Positions 1 to 10,161 of a DNA stretch of 24,069 nucleotides are shown here, in pieces. A model generated the notes under the pieces. The model saw nothing but the letters and a program-made list of their open reading frames with translations. It had not been told where the DNA came from and ran no database searches. Position numbers and translations under genes: made by a program. The stretch's first letter is position 1. Each line of letters opens with the position of its first letter. The stretch comes from Larix sibirica (Eukaryota; Streptophyta; Pinopsida; Pinales; Pinaceae), in assembly GCA_004151065.3 (NCBI GenBank), contig NWUY0300019708.1, positions 18,952 through 43,020 on the forward strand, in the 5' to 3' direction.

Positions 1-1005
1 TTAGGGAGGTCCTTTTTGTCCACACTAAATGTTAGATAACTTGAGAGGGAGCAATGGAAGAAACACTTGCCCCTTGGAGGAAGGTGAAAAGGGAGCATGA
101 AGAGTGCTTGGAGGTATGGGAAAACCAAATTTTGATGCACTACATAACAAAGATCCATATTAATCTCTAACCAATTTAGGAAGAGTAATTTGTTTCTCCT
201 TAAACTCTAACAAATGATCTATCTTAAAATCTAACCAACTTAGAACCAACTTTAGAAGAGTAATTTATTTTGTTGTAAACTCTTACCAAAGATGCATCTT
301 AAACTCAAACCAACTTAAGAGGAGAGAGTAATTTGTTTCATTTAAGCTAGGTAAAACCAAGTGTGCAACTCTAACCAAATCTTGTTGTAAATCCATATGG
401 GTTTCACAACAACTCACCATCACTTTAACCATCTTTTGTTCTCAACAACTTAAGTAAATCCATGTAGGTTTCACAACAACTCACCACTCTAACCAACTTG
501 TAAATCCATATGATAACCAAGTTTTGTTGTATCCCATAGAGGCTCTAACCAAATTTTGTAGAGATTCTTGTTGTATCCCATAAAGACTCTAACCAAATTT
601 TGTAGAGACTCTTGTTGTATCCCATAAAGACTCTAACTAAATATTGTAGAGACTCTAACCATATATTGTTGTAAATACATATGGGTTTTATGACAATAGC
701 CCATAGTGACTCTAACCATCTATTATTGTAAATCCATATGGTTTTACACCAAATCACCATTCTCACCAACTTTTGTTAAAAAAGGTTCAATGAGTAATCC
801 CATCACATCAACTCGCCACTATAACCAACTTGTAAATCCATATTGTATTCGAGTTTTGATGTACACCGTAACAACTCTAACATATAAGTTTATCACCTAC
901 CAAATATTTATCAAATCTCAACTTGTACGAAATAACCCCAAGAATAAGTTTAGGGGAAGCACGATGGGAATGCTTGGGCCTCCTTTGCATAGACTTGAAG
1001 GCTGA
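1..1005. repeat. AT-rich diverged minisatellite
   Basis: Phrases such as 'ctctaaccaa', 'tttgttgtaaatccatat' and 'cacaacaactcacca' recur with variation from about 160 to 900. The cleanest part is 525-656, where a unit starting 'tgttgtatcccata' recurs at 525, 569 and 613, a 44-bp period, with the third copy truncated. Open frames here on either strand simply translate the repeat (for example repeated WLESL) and are not taken as genes. Confidence 0.8.
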
Positions 1006-2740
1006 AGACTTTCATTTCAATGGCCATGCTAGTGACCATAATCGTATTTAGCTAACCACAATGAAAATTTAGCTTCCTATCACGGAGGTTAAGTACATCT
1101 TAATCTCTAAGGTGTCTTTTACCTTTCACGTGTTATTTTTTTAAAAACAAGTTCACTCACCTTATTAAAATAATTATTTTCTTCAACTAATGCATGTGGA
1201 ATAGATAACATATCTCTAAATAGACATCTTGAACATAGATTCATGAATACCTCATGATTCTTGCTAATGAACAACTACCATAAAATTCTTGTCGATTGAA
1301 AGGGTGGATGAGGGTTTGAATCTTTGGAAGTGTAACCAGAGAGAGTGAAACAATTGAATGAGAGGCCACTCCAATCATACTTCCAATATATAACAAAAAA
1401 AACTACATTTAGACTTAATATTCCAATAACTCATCTACATAGTATTTGGGACAATGTTTGCCTTTTTTTGGAGTCCATAACATTTTAAATTGGTTGTGTT
1501 TCTCAAATCCAACAACATTGAAGACTTCTTCATAGAAGCGTTTCACACTTATCTCATAGTGGTTAAACAAAATGGTGTGACAATAATAATAAATATTCAA
1601 TTAATAGTGGGAAATCAAAGTAAGTTAAAAAGACGAACTCAATCATTTTTTCGTCAAAATTCTTCTCCAAATTCAGTAGGAATTTTGTCTAAAGATATAG
1701 TTCCACATGATTAATGGGAAATTTGACCATGGATCTTTGTCATTAGGGGTTTTAACCCATTTTAAGAAGACCCAGATCCTTGACATTACAAAAAATTGCA
1801 TCAGAGAATAACTCTGCCTTGCCGAAAGAAAGAAAAAAAGGCTTGTCATAAAAGTTGAGTTTGTTCACTTTTTAACTTAGTCCATGGGAAATCTCTGAGC
1901 TAAAAATGATATTTTTCTATATACATTGTTTCATCATTTGATTGACAACATTCTCCTCTTAACATCATTCATGGCAATATTTCTCCAACAAAAAGACAAC
2001 AAATTCTTATAGCAACCATTGCTTGATCAATAAATCCTCTTCTAAAAACAATGTTTTTCTTGAAGTCATGCAATTGACATTTTTCCACAGCGAACATGTT
2101 ATTGTATTTTATTGTATCAATGCTTACTTAACAATGAAAATATTTGAAAATATTTCAACAAATAAAACTAACTATTGGCGTTGATACCAAATTGCTAGAT
2201 GATTTGACAATAACTAACAATCAATGATGCAATACACATGGACCAACTTATTATTGACTCATGAAGAAAATATAACAATTCATACTAATTATCCATCTCA
2301 CATGACATGCATTTAATTAATCACATACCTTAATTATCGAACACATTAAATTTTGTTAACTACTTGCAACTACCATGTTGACTTATGAAGTGACAGACAA
2401 ACATTATTCCAACAAGGTTAACTTTGAGATATCATTTTTGAGATTATTTGCATAGAGTAAGTCATTAATTTATGACCCATATCCACGAGTATTTTGTTAA
2501 ACTCTCATTAATCTACCACTACACCACAGCTTAGCCATCTTAACTTAATTAACTGATATTTGTGAAACCTTACACAAAGTACCCTTCCAAGGTCTTTAAC
2601 CGATCACACCATTGTTTGATAGGAAGTCTCCTTGCAAGTTATTTATAGCTTGGAAGCATCACTTGGGCAAATGCTCGTACATATATCTTTGTATGTCATT
2701 TTAATATTATTATAGAAGACGTTTCTTTAATGTAGTTGTG
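1006..2740. other. gene-free AT-rich spacer
   Basis: Both strands were scanned. Short open frames between 1415 and 1714 overlap each other on opposite strands and show no recognisable motif. I see no RNA gene, long repeat or transposon end. Confidence 0.5.
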
Positions 2741-2757
2741 TGTCTTCAAAAAGGTTG

Positions 2758-3756
2758 TCACATTGATATTGATCTACATGCCCTTCTTTCCATCTTGAGG
2801 TTTGGTTGCACATCCACTTGGAAAACACATACCAATGACATATCACCTTGTAGATAGTTGTAATGTATTTTGAGAGGTTTGAAGATGTTTGGATTGAAGA
2901 ATGACCCTTTGTAATATTTGTTTCTTCTACTTGTATGTCTTGCATTGTGGTAAGGGAACATATTTTTAATGCCTTCTTCTAGCAATGGCTACACAAGGTA
3001 TCCACAACTTGGAATTTTGTTGAGGGGAGTGATAGTGGTAGGGGATCTGAGAATAAGATAGGGAGGTTCGACAATGTGCATATAATGTGTATTGCCTCCT
3101 AATTCATTTGGTAATTAACCATTCACGAACAATGGCTGATTTACACAAAGAACATGTAGATGATCACTTTGTATGTTGAAAGCATGGATGGGTTTTCCAT
3201 GTGCATGAGCATCGACAAAATCCATTTGAGCATCGAGTATGTGGTCAATCATTAAGGCGTTGTAAAGAAGGATATCACAAGCATTCTATAACATTAGGCA
3301 CGACCCATGTTTGGCAATGGAACACTAGCAATGCTTATGTGTTGCAATCGCTAATTGAAGCCATTGTGGATTATGTTTCCTTCATTGCTATCCTTTCCCC
3401 CTTAAACTAAGTTAACCCTGATAATGGCACTAGGGCTACGATGTCACTATCCACATTTTTTCGTACTATGACACACTCAACTTTAGCTTCATTACCAACA
3501 TGAATTTGAAATTGCTAGATGGATGGAATGTGGAATTCCTCAATGATCTAATAGGTTAAATTGTTGATGAGGTAAATCTATCAATAGGCCGATGAATGTG
3601 TGGTCTCATGATTAATTGATGGGAGTTTTCCATCATTGGCCCAAGTTTGATTTCTATAGGGATTGGCGCCTTAGGTTGTTTCCTTTGGCATCTGATAATA
3701 GGAATCCCCATAGTGACATGTCCCCGTTGTGATAATTCATTAACTCCAAATATCAA
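2758..3756 (-). pseudogene. decayed coding sequence, family unknown
   Basis: Read on the minus strand, three successive open segments look protein-like. Segment 1 (about 3756-3556) begins MIFGVNELSQRGHVTMG and runs 66 residues. Segment 2 (about 3520-3400), in another frame, contains the block NEAKVECVIVRKNVDSD followed by IVALVPLSG. Segment 3 (about 3290-2758) contains DAQMDFVDAHAHGKPIHAF, then SDHLHVLCVNQPLFVNG, and ends CRSISM before a stop; it is broken by only two stops over roughly 175 codons, which is long for sequence this AT-rich. The sequence just upstream on this strand ends in a splice-acceptor-like 'tttctatctacag' near 3768. Dipeptide texture and length argue for a real ancestral protein, but I recognise no family: it could be a transposon gag-like protein or a host gene fragment. 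No function is assigned. Confidence 0.45.
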
Positions 3757-3769
3757 ACCCTAATCCTGT

Positions 3770-4970
3770 AGATAGAAATAAATTCCAGTAATGAGATATG
3801 AGAATTTGGGAAGCAATAAGTCCTTGACTCTAAAAAATAGATAAATTATTGTTTTAATTTTTTTATGGATAGCCTTGAGATGATTTTGAATTCTTGCCAA
3901 AAGTTATACCATCCATGAAAAACATGCACTCTTCATATTCCTTAACCTTCAAGTTTAGCATGATATTTTGCTAAATCATAGAGCCAACAAAGCTGAGAAT
4001 TACTGCAAACTTGAAAGATCAATATAGATTTGACCTCATCTCAATTATATATGTTTGGAGAACCATTAATGTTGCTCCCTGCCATCGAATGCTTAAGTTC
4101 AGATCTTAGAAACTTTGATATATGCCTTTGAAACTTTGATCTGTGCCAAGGCATCAATTACTTTGTTATTGCCTCTCTTTAGGAGATATGCTCAAATCTA
4201 TTAAGGAAGGATTCTCTCAATGTTTGTTAGGAACTTGGGCTTGAAATCACCGTCTAATAGGCTTTATCGATGATGTCATTCTTAGTGTTCGTCATTCTTT
4301 TTAACCAATGAGAGTTGCCTTCTCCGAGTTGTGGCCCTGGTAAAAGCCTAATCTCATTAAGGCCGAACAACATGGTGCAATGATACCTTGTGGCAGTTAA
4401 GTCCCCATAGATCCAGGGTCCATTCTGGGACCTGAACGAACACTTGATTCCTAAACGAAATATCAAGGTCTAGCATTCAGGTTAAAAAAAAAGAAGAAAA
4501 AGGAACCTAATCTCAGTGGTTGGCCACAACGAACCATGTCAATATTCGAATCGTTCGATGGAGGAGTGTACGAAGAATATTACTTTCAAAAGTAGTGGTT
4601 GGGGTTGAGGGGAGTCATGTTTGACGTTATCTCAATGGGGGAAGGAACCACATCACAGCTCACCGAGTCACGAGTGGTCAATCGGTAAACACTTGGTGGT
4701 GATTTGAAATATTTTGTCATCGCACGACAAAAATGTTATCATACAGCGCACCTTCATTGACACACTAAAGTTAACTTGTCTATTGATCACCAGCATAAAT
4801 GATCTTTATGTGGTGGGGTCCAGAGGCATACGTGAATATGGTCGCGTGCATTTACAGCTATCCTATGTATCCACCGACCTTCACCTATCATACTGTTATA
4901 TGTATCCACCTGCCTCGGTTTCATCATCTTTGCATCTGCCTCTAGCCTGGTGTCTCGGCTTCATCTTTCT
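3770..4970. other. spacer upstream of the TNL relic
   Basis: No supported gene. Minus-strand open frames around 4254-4466 show no known motif. A purine-rich A tract lies at 4483-4502. The last 120 bases (about 4860-4978) are CT-rich, with 'tatgtatccacc' twice (about 4865 and 4901), and resemble a 5' leader of the plus-strand TNL relic. Confidence 0.4.
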
Positions 4971-5189
4971 GTCCATCAATGGCAACCGCCCTCCATTACA
5001 ATGATAATGCTTTTTCTCCTCCCTACTCGGTCTCGTATTCTGCCTCGACTTCTTATTTCTGTTATGATGTGTTCATAATCCATGAACACATCCACCACTG
5101 TGGCCTGGATGTCAAGAACATTTTACCATTCAATCTATACAGTTTCCTGGTACACTATGGATTGCAAGTTCGCTGAAATTGATGGACTG

Positions 5190-5370
5190 AGGCAACATTT
5201 CTTCTCAAATAGAAGCCGATGTTCAAATAGCCTCTCTTCATATTACCATTTTTTATACCAATTATGCGCAATCGACATGGTGCTTGGATGAACTGGATCT
5301 CGTGGTGAAGTCAAGGGCTACCATTCTTCCCATTTTTTGTAAGTTCAAGCGAGATCCAGTAGTAAGATGA
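5190..5370 (+). other. TIR-domain second half (relic segment)
   Basis: This segment of the TNL relic is open in one frame from just after a TGA at about 5191 to the TGA at 5368. It carries SSQIE, then STWCLDELDL, then ATILPIF, which in TIR domains correspond to alpha-B, the WCLxEL helix and the following strand. It is out of frame with the 4979-5176 first half, so one indel separates the two halves. Confidence 0.8.
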
Positions 5371-5398
5371 TTTGGTAAATAGGTTTATAAAGCTTTAC

Positions 5399-5488
5399 GA
5401 TGGACTACCCTTATCTCTTAAAGTGTTTGGAGCGCTTGTTGAAAAGAAAATGACACAATACATGACCACTATGAAGATTTTGGAATGT
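5399..5488 (+). other. NB-ARC GLPL-motif remnant
   Basis: The open frame reads DGLPLSLKVFGALVEKK and continues to a GTAAGT donor at 5489. GLPL is the conserved NB-ARC motif downstream of the nucleotide-binding site. Only about 30 bases separate it from the TIR segment, whereas intact TNLs have roughly 150-200 residues there, so an internal deletion is inferred. Confidence 0.75.
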
Positions 5489-5714
5489 GTAAGTGATTTA
5501 ATTATTTCGACCTTTGTCTTCCGTTTAAAATGAATATTTCAAGTTTGTTTATTCCAAAGCATTATAGATCTGTATACTTTTCAAGTTTGTTTACTCCAAG
5601 AATGATAGATCTCTATACTCTTCTTTAATTAACAGATAATAACGGAAGCTCACGGAGTTTAGTACCTTAATATCATTAGCTAGGCATGGGAATGCGTTCA
5701 AAAATGGTAAAAGT

Positions 5715-6022
5715 ATGAAATATGAAGGGATTAGGTTTTGGTATCTGTATGACGCATCTATTCAGTATTTTCCAATCTTTTGTTATGAGGAGCTGAAGAT
5801 GATTATTGAGAAAGCATGTTGTCAGGGCTTTGAAATGTTGAGTATATCTTTGGATGTGATTGATGCTTCTTGGTGCAAGAAGCTCAAGAGCATACACTGA
5901 AAATTGAATTTTGCAAGGAAATACAAGAACTGCCTGGTCTGGAGCATTTGATGTCTTTGGAGGACGTTACTGTTCGTAACTGTTCCAAACTGCAAGGGGT
6001 TGGGGTAATCCGTGAGCAATGA
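5715..6022 (+). pseudogene. LRR tail of the TNL relic
   Basis: Two overlapping frames carry LRR-type text. The first (5715-5900) ends DASWCKKLKSIH and a stop. The second, open 5864-6022, reads CKEIQELPGLEHLMSLEDV and then VRNCSKLQGVGVI. The pattern LPGLxxLxSLxxxxVxxCxxLxxxxG is the plant TNL leucine-rich repeat. The frame change near 5890 is a small indel. It follows the TIR and GLPL pieces on the same strand, with an intron-like stretch at about 5489-5700 between, and is therefore assigned to the same ancestral gene. The first 40 residues of the first frame match no repeat I recognise. Confidence 0.65.
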
Positions 6023-6242
6023 AGAAAACATAAGATGGTAGTTTTGTGTCATAAGCAGCAGGGTCTATCATTTTGTAATGAAGATTGCTTAATGGTTGTT
6101 AAAATAATACAGCAGTACAGCCAGGTACTGTGTTATGAAGAACACATCAAAATCAGGATTATCTAGCGTCTATGTGATCATGACCGTTGAGATTATTTAA
6201 TGGGTGAATACTACTACCGTCTAGCTGGTAGTATTATTATGT

Positions 6243-6258
6243 TTTATTTGTAAATAAA
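6243..6258 (+). terminator. palindromic poly(A)-signal module 1
   Basis: 'tttatttgtaaataaa' is a near-perfect inverted repeat (TTTATTT / AAATAAA, 2-nt loop) containing an AATAAA-type signal. The same module, preceded by 'agctggyag', recurs at 6809-6824 and in worn form near 7148 and 7740. A 3'-end function is inferred from sequence only. Confidence 0.4.
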
Positions 6259-6366
6259 GTGGTGGATCATATTATGTGGACGCTCAATTTTTTTTCTTTT
6301 CATATAAATGTTGCAAAGTTTATTGTGGATAGTTGCTATTTGTTGTTTTTTTATATTTTTCGACAG

Positions 6367-6488
6367 GATGGCAGAGTCTATACAGACTTGATCCAGTGGT
6401 ATGTAGTTACGATATTTCTGCAAGTATCCATTAAGATGAAGTCAATGAAAGAGTCTTGAAGAAAAAATTCAAATACAAAGGCTATTTA
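6367..6488 (+). pseudogene. exon-like segment, duplicate 1
   Basis: Flanked by a T-rich tract ending in 'cgacag' (acceptor-like, 6361-6366) and by GTAAGT at 6489 (donor-like). The frame reads DGRVYTDLIQWYVVTIFLQV and then SIKMKSMKES before a TGA at 6457. A 10-bp deletion relative to the second copy creates this early stop. The middle is hydrophobic and could be a short membrane or beta-strand segment. I do not recognise the family with confidence; position suggests a C-terminal exon of the TNL relic or of a neighbouring gene. Confidence 0.45.
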
Positions 6489-6808
6489 GTAAGTGAATTT
6501 ATAATTTTCCAATACGTTCATCCAAATTTTTGTACTATCTGATTGAATTGGCAGCGTCCATACAAATAGTGATTGTGAACATTTGGGGCAGCGTGCATAC
6601 AAATAGTGATTGTGAACATTTGGGGTACTTCGAAATTTTGTTCAGTGTATCAGTGGTGTTGTGGGTGGGTTTTAGTTGGATAAGGAGGTCAATGTTTAAT
6701 TGTGAGGGAGCCTTGAATGATTGATGTTACCTGGAAACAGAGTAGCTGTAAAGAGAGTGGTAAAAACAGTAGAGTTACACATCCAACTAGCTGGCAGCTT
6801 TAGTCTCT

Positions 6809-6824
6809 TTTATTTGTAAATAAA
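6809..6824 (+). terminator. palindromic poly(A)-signal module 2
   Basis: Exact copy of the 16-bp palindrome at 6243, preceded by 'caactagctggcagctttag'. It lies in the second half of the 0.9-kb repeat unit, so each unit contains two related 3'-end-like modules. Confidence 0.4.
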
Positions 6825-7084
6825 GTAATGGTTCATATTTGATGAGAAGTTGAATTTTTTTACACTGTTGCAAAATTTATTGTACATATTTTTTCTCTAC
6901 ATGGACTGTTTTTTCCTATTTATATGGACTGTTCAATAGTGGTCTTTCCTATTCATTAAATATGGTGACTGTAATCCTGGGTAAGGTGAAGATTAGAAGG
7001 GTAAATGGCCTCTAACATTATTATGATAGAAGCACTAAAATCTAAATTAAAGATAAGTTGCAAACAATGGTGCCAACTGAATTA

Positions 7085-8028
7085 GATTGTTTAATGGGTG
7101 TAAAAACAGTACAGTAGTACAGCCAGCTAGCTGGTAGTATTATTATGTTTAATTGTAAATGAAGTGATTGATCATAATATGTGGAAACTCAATCTTTTTG
7201 CTCTCATATAAATGTTGCAAAGTTTATTGTGGATAGTTGCTATTTGTGGTATTTTTGTAGTTTTCAACACGGTGACAGTCTATACAGACTTGATCCAGTG
7301 GTGTGTGGTTATGATATTTCTGCAAGTATCCATTAAGATGAAGTCAATGAAAGAGTCTGCAGCTCTGCTAAAGAAAAAATTCAAATACAAAGGCTATTTA
7401 CTATTTACTTAGTTTGTTCTATTTATGCTTACACATGAATTTATAAATTTCCAGTATGTTCATCCAAATTTCTGTACTATTTGATTGAATTGGCAGCCTG
7501 CATACAACTGGTGATTGTAAACATTTGGGGTACTCCGAAATTTTTTTCAGATGTGTTGTGCAGTTCAATGAATTAGTAGTGTTATGGGTGGGTTTTTAGT
7601 TGGAATCTGGATAAGGAGGTAAATGTTTTATTGTAAGGGAGCCTTGAATGATTGATGTTAGCTGGAGACAGAGTAGCTGTAAAGAGAGTGGTAAAAACAG
7701 TATAGCTATACATCCAACTAGCTGGCAGCTTTAGTATGTTTTATTTGAAATAAAGTAATGGTTCATATTTGGTGAGAAGTTGATTTTTTTTTAATTATTC
7801 CATATTGTTCTATAACAAAGAGCACTGTTGCAAAATTTATTGTACATAATTTTTTTATATATAGACCGTGTTCAGTAAAAGTTTTTCCTATTTATATGGA
7901 CTGTGTTTAATAGCATTTTTTCCTATTTACTAAATATGGTGACTATAATCCTGGTTGAGGTGAAGATTAGAAGGGTAAATGGCCTCTAACATTATTATGA
8001 TAGAAGCTCTAGAATCTAAAGTAAAGAT
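7085..8028 (+). repeat. tandem duplication, copy 2
   Basis: Second copy of the unit at 6191-7084, same landmarks and order. Near 7380-7450 it holds bases absent from copy 1, and it has an extra run around 7790-7830. Similarity ends at 'gatagaagctctagaatctaaagtaaag'-type sequence near 8028; copy 1 ends at the corresponding point near 7055. Confidence 0.85.
7267..7412 (+). pseudogene. exon-like segment, duplicate 2
   Basis: Same peptide as the copy at 6367 but without its 10-bp deletion: VYTDLIQWCVVMIFLQVSIK, then MKSMKESAALLKKKFKYKGY to a TAG. The acceptor-like AG of the other copy is changed here ('caacac' instead of 'cgacag') and no GTAAGT follows. Each copy thus preserves features the other has lost, which helps reconstruct the ancestral exon boundaries but leaves both broken. 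Confidence 0.45.
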
Positions 8029-8041
8029 AGAGGAAAAGGTA

Positions 8042-8528
8042 ATGGCAAGGAAAATTGGGAAAAAGGAGATTATACCATTGGTAGATGCGTGAATTCAAGC
8101 AATTTTGAACATGTTCCATGTACAAAATTTTGAAAAACTAAAGGAGGACACTGCAAAATTCATAATCAATGAATATAATAGCGGAAGGATGACTCATAAT
8201 CAATGGATATAATAGAACAAGGATTTAGTTGGTTCTGGACTGAACACGTTGATAAACAAAGACTTGATTTATTCCATTTGGGTTTACCAAAAGAAGAAGA
8301 ACATTTTCTGTTGAAAGTGATACTCAGTATCGTTGATTGAAAGATTCACTGGAGACAAAAAATATGGGGATGAACTTAACAGAGTTGCAACTCAAATTTG
8401 TCAAATATTATAAGATATGGGATGAACTTAACAAGTTGCAACTCAAATTTGTCAAATATTACAAGAGGAAGTGGTTAATAATAACTGTATGCACGTGTGT
8501 GTTGAGTACATGTTTGGTTTTTTTTAAA
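8042..8528 (+). pseudogene. frameshifted coding relic, family unknown
   Basis: Three frames in sequence look coding. 8042-8212: MARKIGKKEIIPLVDA, a TGA, then IQAILNMFHVQNFEKLKED and FIINEYNSGRMTHNQWI, stop. 8215-8340: EQGFSWFWTEHVDKQRLDLF, then HLGLPKEEEHFLLKVILSI, stop. 8342 onwards: RFTGDKKYGDELNRVATQIC, broken by a 52-bp duplication, then QEEVVNNNCMHVC and a stop at 8526. Each junction is a short frameshift, so a single ancestral exon of roughly 160 residues is inferred. It follows the 0.9-kb tandem repeat on the same strand. I do not recognise a domain; the Lys/Glu-rich helical texture is all that can be stated. Confidence 0.45.
8369..8472 (+). repeat. 52-bp tandem duplication
   Basis: 'gatgaacttaaca..gttgca' followed by 'actcaaatttgtcaaatatta' occurs at 8369 and again at 8421, with one 1-bp indel and few substitutions. 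It lies inside the coding relic and disrupts its frame. Confidence 0.85.
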
Positions 8529-8634
8529 GGAAACTGAATTTATATATCCCAATCTATACAACAATTCTACTTTGCTTTTTTTTAAAGGAAACTGAATTTA
8601 TATATCCCAATCTATACAACAATTCTACTTTGCT
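8519..8634 (+). repeat. 58-bp tandem duplication
   Basis: The unit beginning 'aaaggaaactgaatttata' and ending 'caattctactttgct' occurs at 8526-8576 and, identically, at 8584-8634; each copy is preceded by a T run. Identity implies a recent event or an assembly slip. Confidence 0.9.
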
Positions 8635-9119
8635 ACTGAGTGCATATTGTGATCACTCAACCTATGACCCATATAATTCACTAATAAAGCTTTCTCACCT
8701 ATTAATTCTCTCTGTATTTCAATTTAATCACAATGAATTAAATGAACTAAAAAAAAGTTCAGAGGATATGGTTGCTGTTTATGATCCAGAACAATCTTTT
8801 ATGATTGGTTGATTCTGAGTTTCACAAAGTGCAAAATGATGTCTATTTTTCAACTCCATTTGCTGTCTTGCTTTTTTTTGACGGCTTGTCAGGTCAATCT
8901 ATCTCCGACTCTTTCTTTCTTGAATTGTACATGCTTGTTACAATAAAAACATTTTCATGTTGACCACTTTCAACTGCTAGCATTGTTCTCATTGTTTAGT
9001 CTGGTTTTGCTTTTGAACAGTGCATTGAATGCACTTTCTGTTGTGAAATGATCTTGCTTCCTCTCCTTTCGCAGAAAAAGTGTTGATAACTTCTCATACT
9101 TATTCTTGGGTCTCAGCAG

Positions 9120-9292
9120 CCAGATGCAGGGACTCCAGCAAATGAATCAAAGGATGTGACCAGTTACACATCACCAAAGCTTCATAATAGCATACAATTG
9201 ATGACTGAGATCTTTCTCCTCCAAACAGATATTCAGAGACTGGTCCTCTCCCTGCAACTTAATAGAAAACTAAGGATTTTTTTTTTTTTAAT
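9120..9292 (+). pseudogene. possible isolated exon
   Basis: Preceded by a pyrimidine-rich stretch ending 'tctcagcag' (acceptor-like). The frame reads PDAGTPANESKDVTSYTSP, then HNSIQLMTEIFLLQTDIQRL and VLSLQLNRKL, running into a poly-T stretch and a stop near 9290. Composition is richer in GC and protein-like relative to the surroundings. No family recognised, and no partner exon is secure; the open frame around 8707-8812 (ending YDPEQSFMIG) could be another. It may equally be chance. Confidence 0.3.
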
Positions 9293-9299
9293 ATAATGC

Positions 9300-10080
9300 C
9301 TACCCAGTTTCTAACACGTATACTTGTTTTCAAGATTGGTCCTTCTGACACGACATAGTTATTTTTGACATTGGTCCACAATAAAGAGATTAAAGTGGCA
9401 TCTCTTCTTTCTGAAACTATTGCGTGCGAAACTGACAGCTTCAAAAATATTAATTCTTATTTATGTATATTGTCAGTCTTGGGATCATTTGTTGGCCTAT
9501 GTTTTTTCACTAAAATGATTTGATTTGATAAAAATCTATGAACTCACTAATGATAAGTCCCTTATTGCTCCACAAGCTTTAAAGCTTTCAAGTAAAATTC
9601 TTAGACTCCATAAACTATACATGTATACCGGCCACTCTTAACACCAACCAAACCAACTATGCCATAGAAATGATAATCTAAATACGACAACTCAGCACAG
9701 GTTTCAATTCATATGACTCTGTAACACAGACGAAGTTGGATTAAGCACCAGACATGACTGACGAGACCATCATCGTCGCAAATTTACATTGGCATATTCG
9801 TTGGCACAAATTGCAGATCTCTTTGATAATTTTTCCTCGCTAGAATTCATGCTTAGCTTAACCCTAAACAATGTTTGATACTGGTTGAACTGGGTTCCCG
9901 ACAGGTCTATTGTAGGTAGGCACCTTCGCTCCTAAATAGTCAAACTCAATCGACCTCCCTGGGGCATGTGAACGATGGACTACAACAGCTCTATCACATG
10001 GCTCTTACTCTCGCAATGACCTCTTCTAAAAGGGCAGCTCCTTTTATCCGTTGTAGGCTCTTGAATTTCGACGGGGCCAA
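9300..10080. other. spacer left of the MULE
   Basis: No supported gene. GC content rises from about 9880. On the minus strand 10080-9994 encodes SKFKSLQRIKGAALLEEVIA and then RVRAM before TGA TAG, which looks protein-like but matches nothing I know. Confidence 0.35.
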
Positions 10081-10089
10081 GAGAATGAA

Positions 10090-10118
10090 GGCGTGTGATA
10101 AGTGGCACTCAAATCGCC
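10090..10118 (+). repeat. MULE terminal inverted repeat, left
   Basis: 29 bp, pairing with 11095-11123 except at two positions. The inverted repeat may continue inward, but the partner side is hidden by the gap. Confidence 0.75.
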
Positions 10119-10161
10119 CCCTGCCGGCAATGGAAAATTTTCCGGCGAGGCACAGTTCCAC

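Larger units (their letters stand above)
4979..6022 (+). pseudogene. TIR-NBS-LRR (TNL) resistance-gene pseudogene
   Basis: Intact TNL proteins are intracellular immune receptors: an N-terminal TIR domain (NADase signalling), an NB-ARC nucleotide switch and C-terminal LRRs. Here only pieces remain. The ATG at 4979 (context aatggc) starts a Ser/Thr-rich leader followed by CYDVFI, the usual TIR beta-A block, then GLDVKN and FLVHYGLQV, ending at a TGA at 5174. After a frameshift the TIR resumes (about 5190-5370): GNISSQIEADVQIASLHITI, then NYAQSTWCLDELDL and ATILPIFCKFK, all typical TIR beta-C to beta-D blocks. A stop at 5368 follows. At 5399 a new frame gives DGLPLSLKVFGAL, the NB-ARC GLPL motif, ending at a donor-like GTAAGT (5489). 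LRR-like sequence follows at 5715-6022. P-loop, kinase-2 and RNBS motifs are absent. Non-functional as a receptor; family call is secure from the motifs. Confidence 0.85.
6191..7084 (+). repeat. tandem duplication, copy 1 (about 0.9 kb)
   Basis: Direct copy of 7085 to about 8028. Shared landmarks in order: 'tttaatgggtg', 'agctggtagtattatta', 'tgttgcaaagtttattgtgg', 'cagacttgatccagtgg', 'gaaagagtct', 'gccttgaatgattgatgtta' and 'gaagattagaagggtaaatg'. The offset between copies grows from 894 to 975 along the unit, so copy 2 gained small insertions. It lies immediately after the TNL LRR tail, so it probably derives from that gene's 3' end or flank. Confidence 0.85.

Noticed and set aside
545-769. 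Minus-strand open frame with repeated WLESL
   Set aside because: It is a translation of the 44-bp minisatellite, not a gene.
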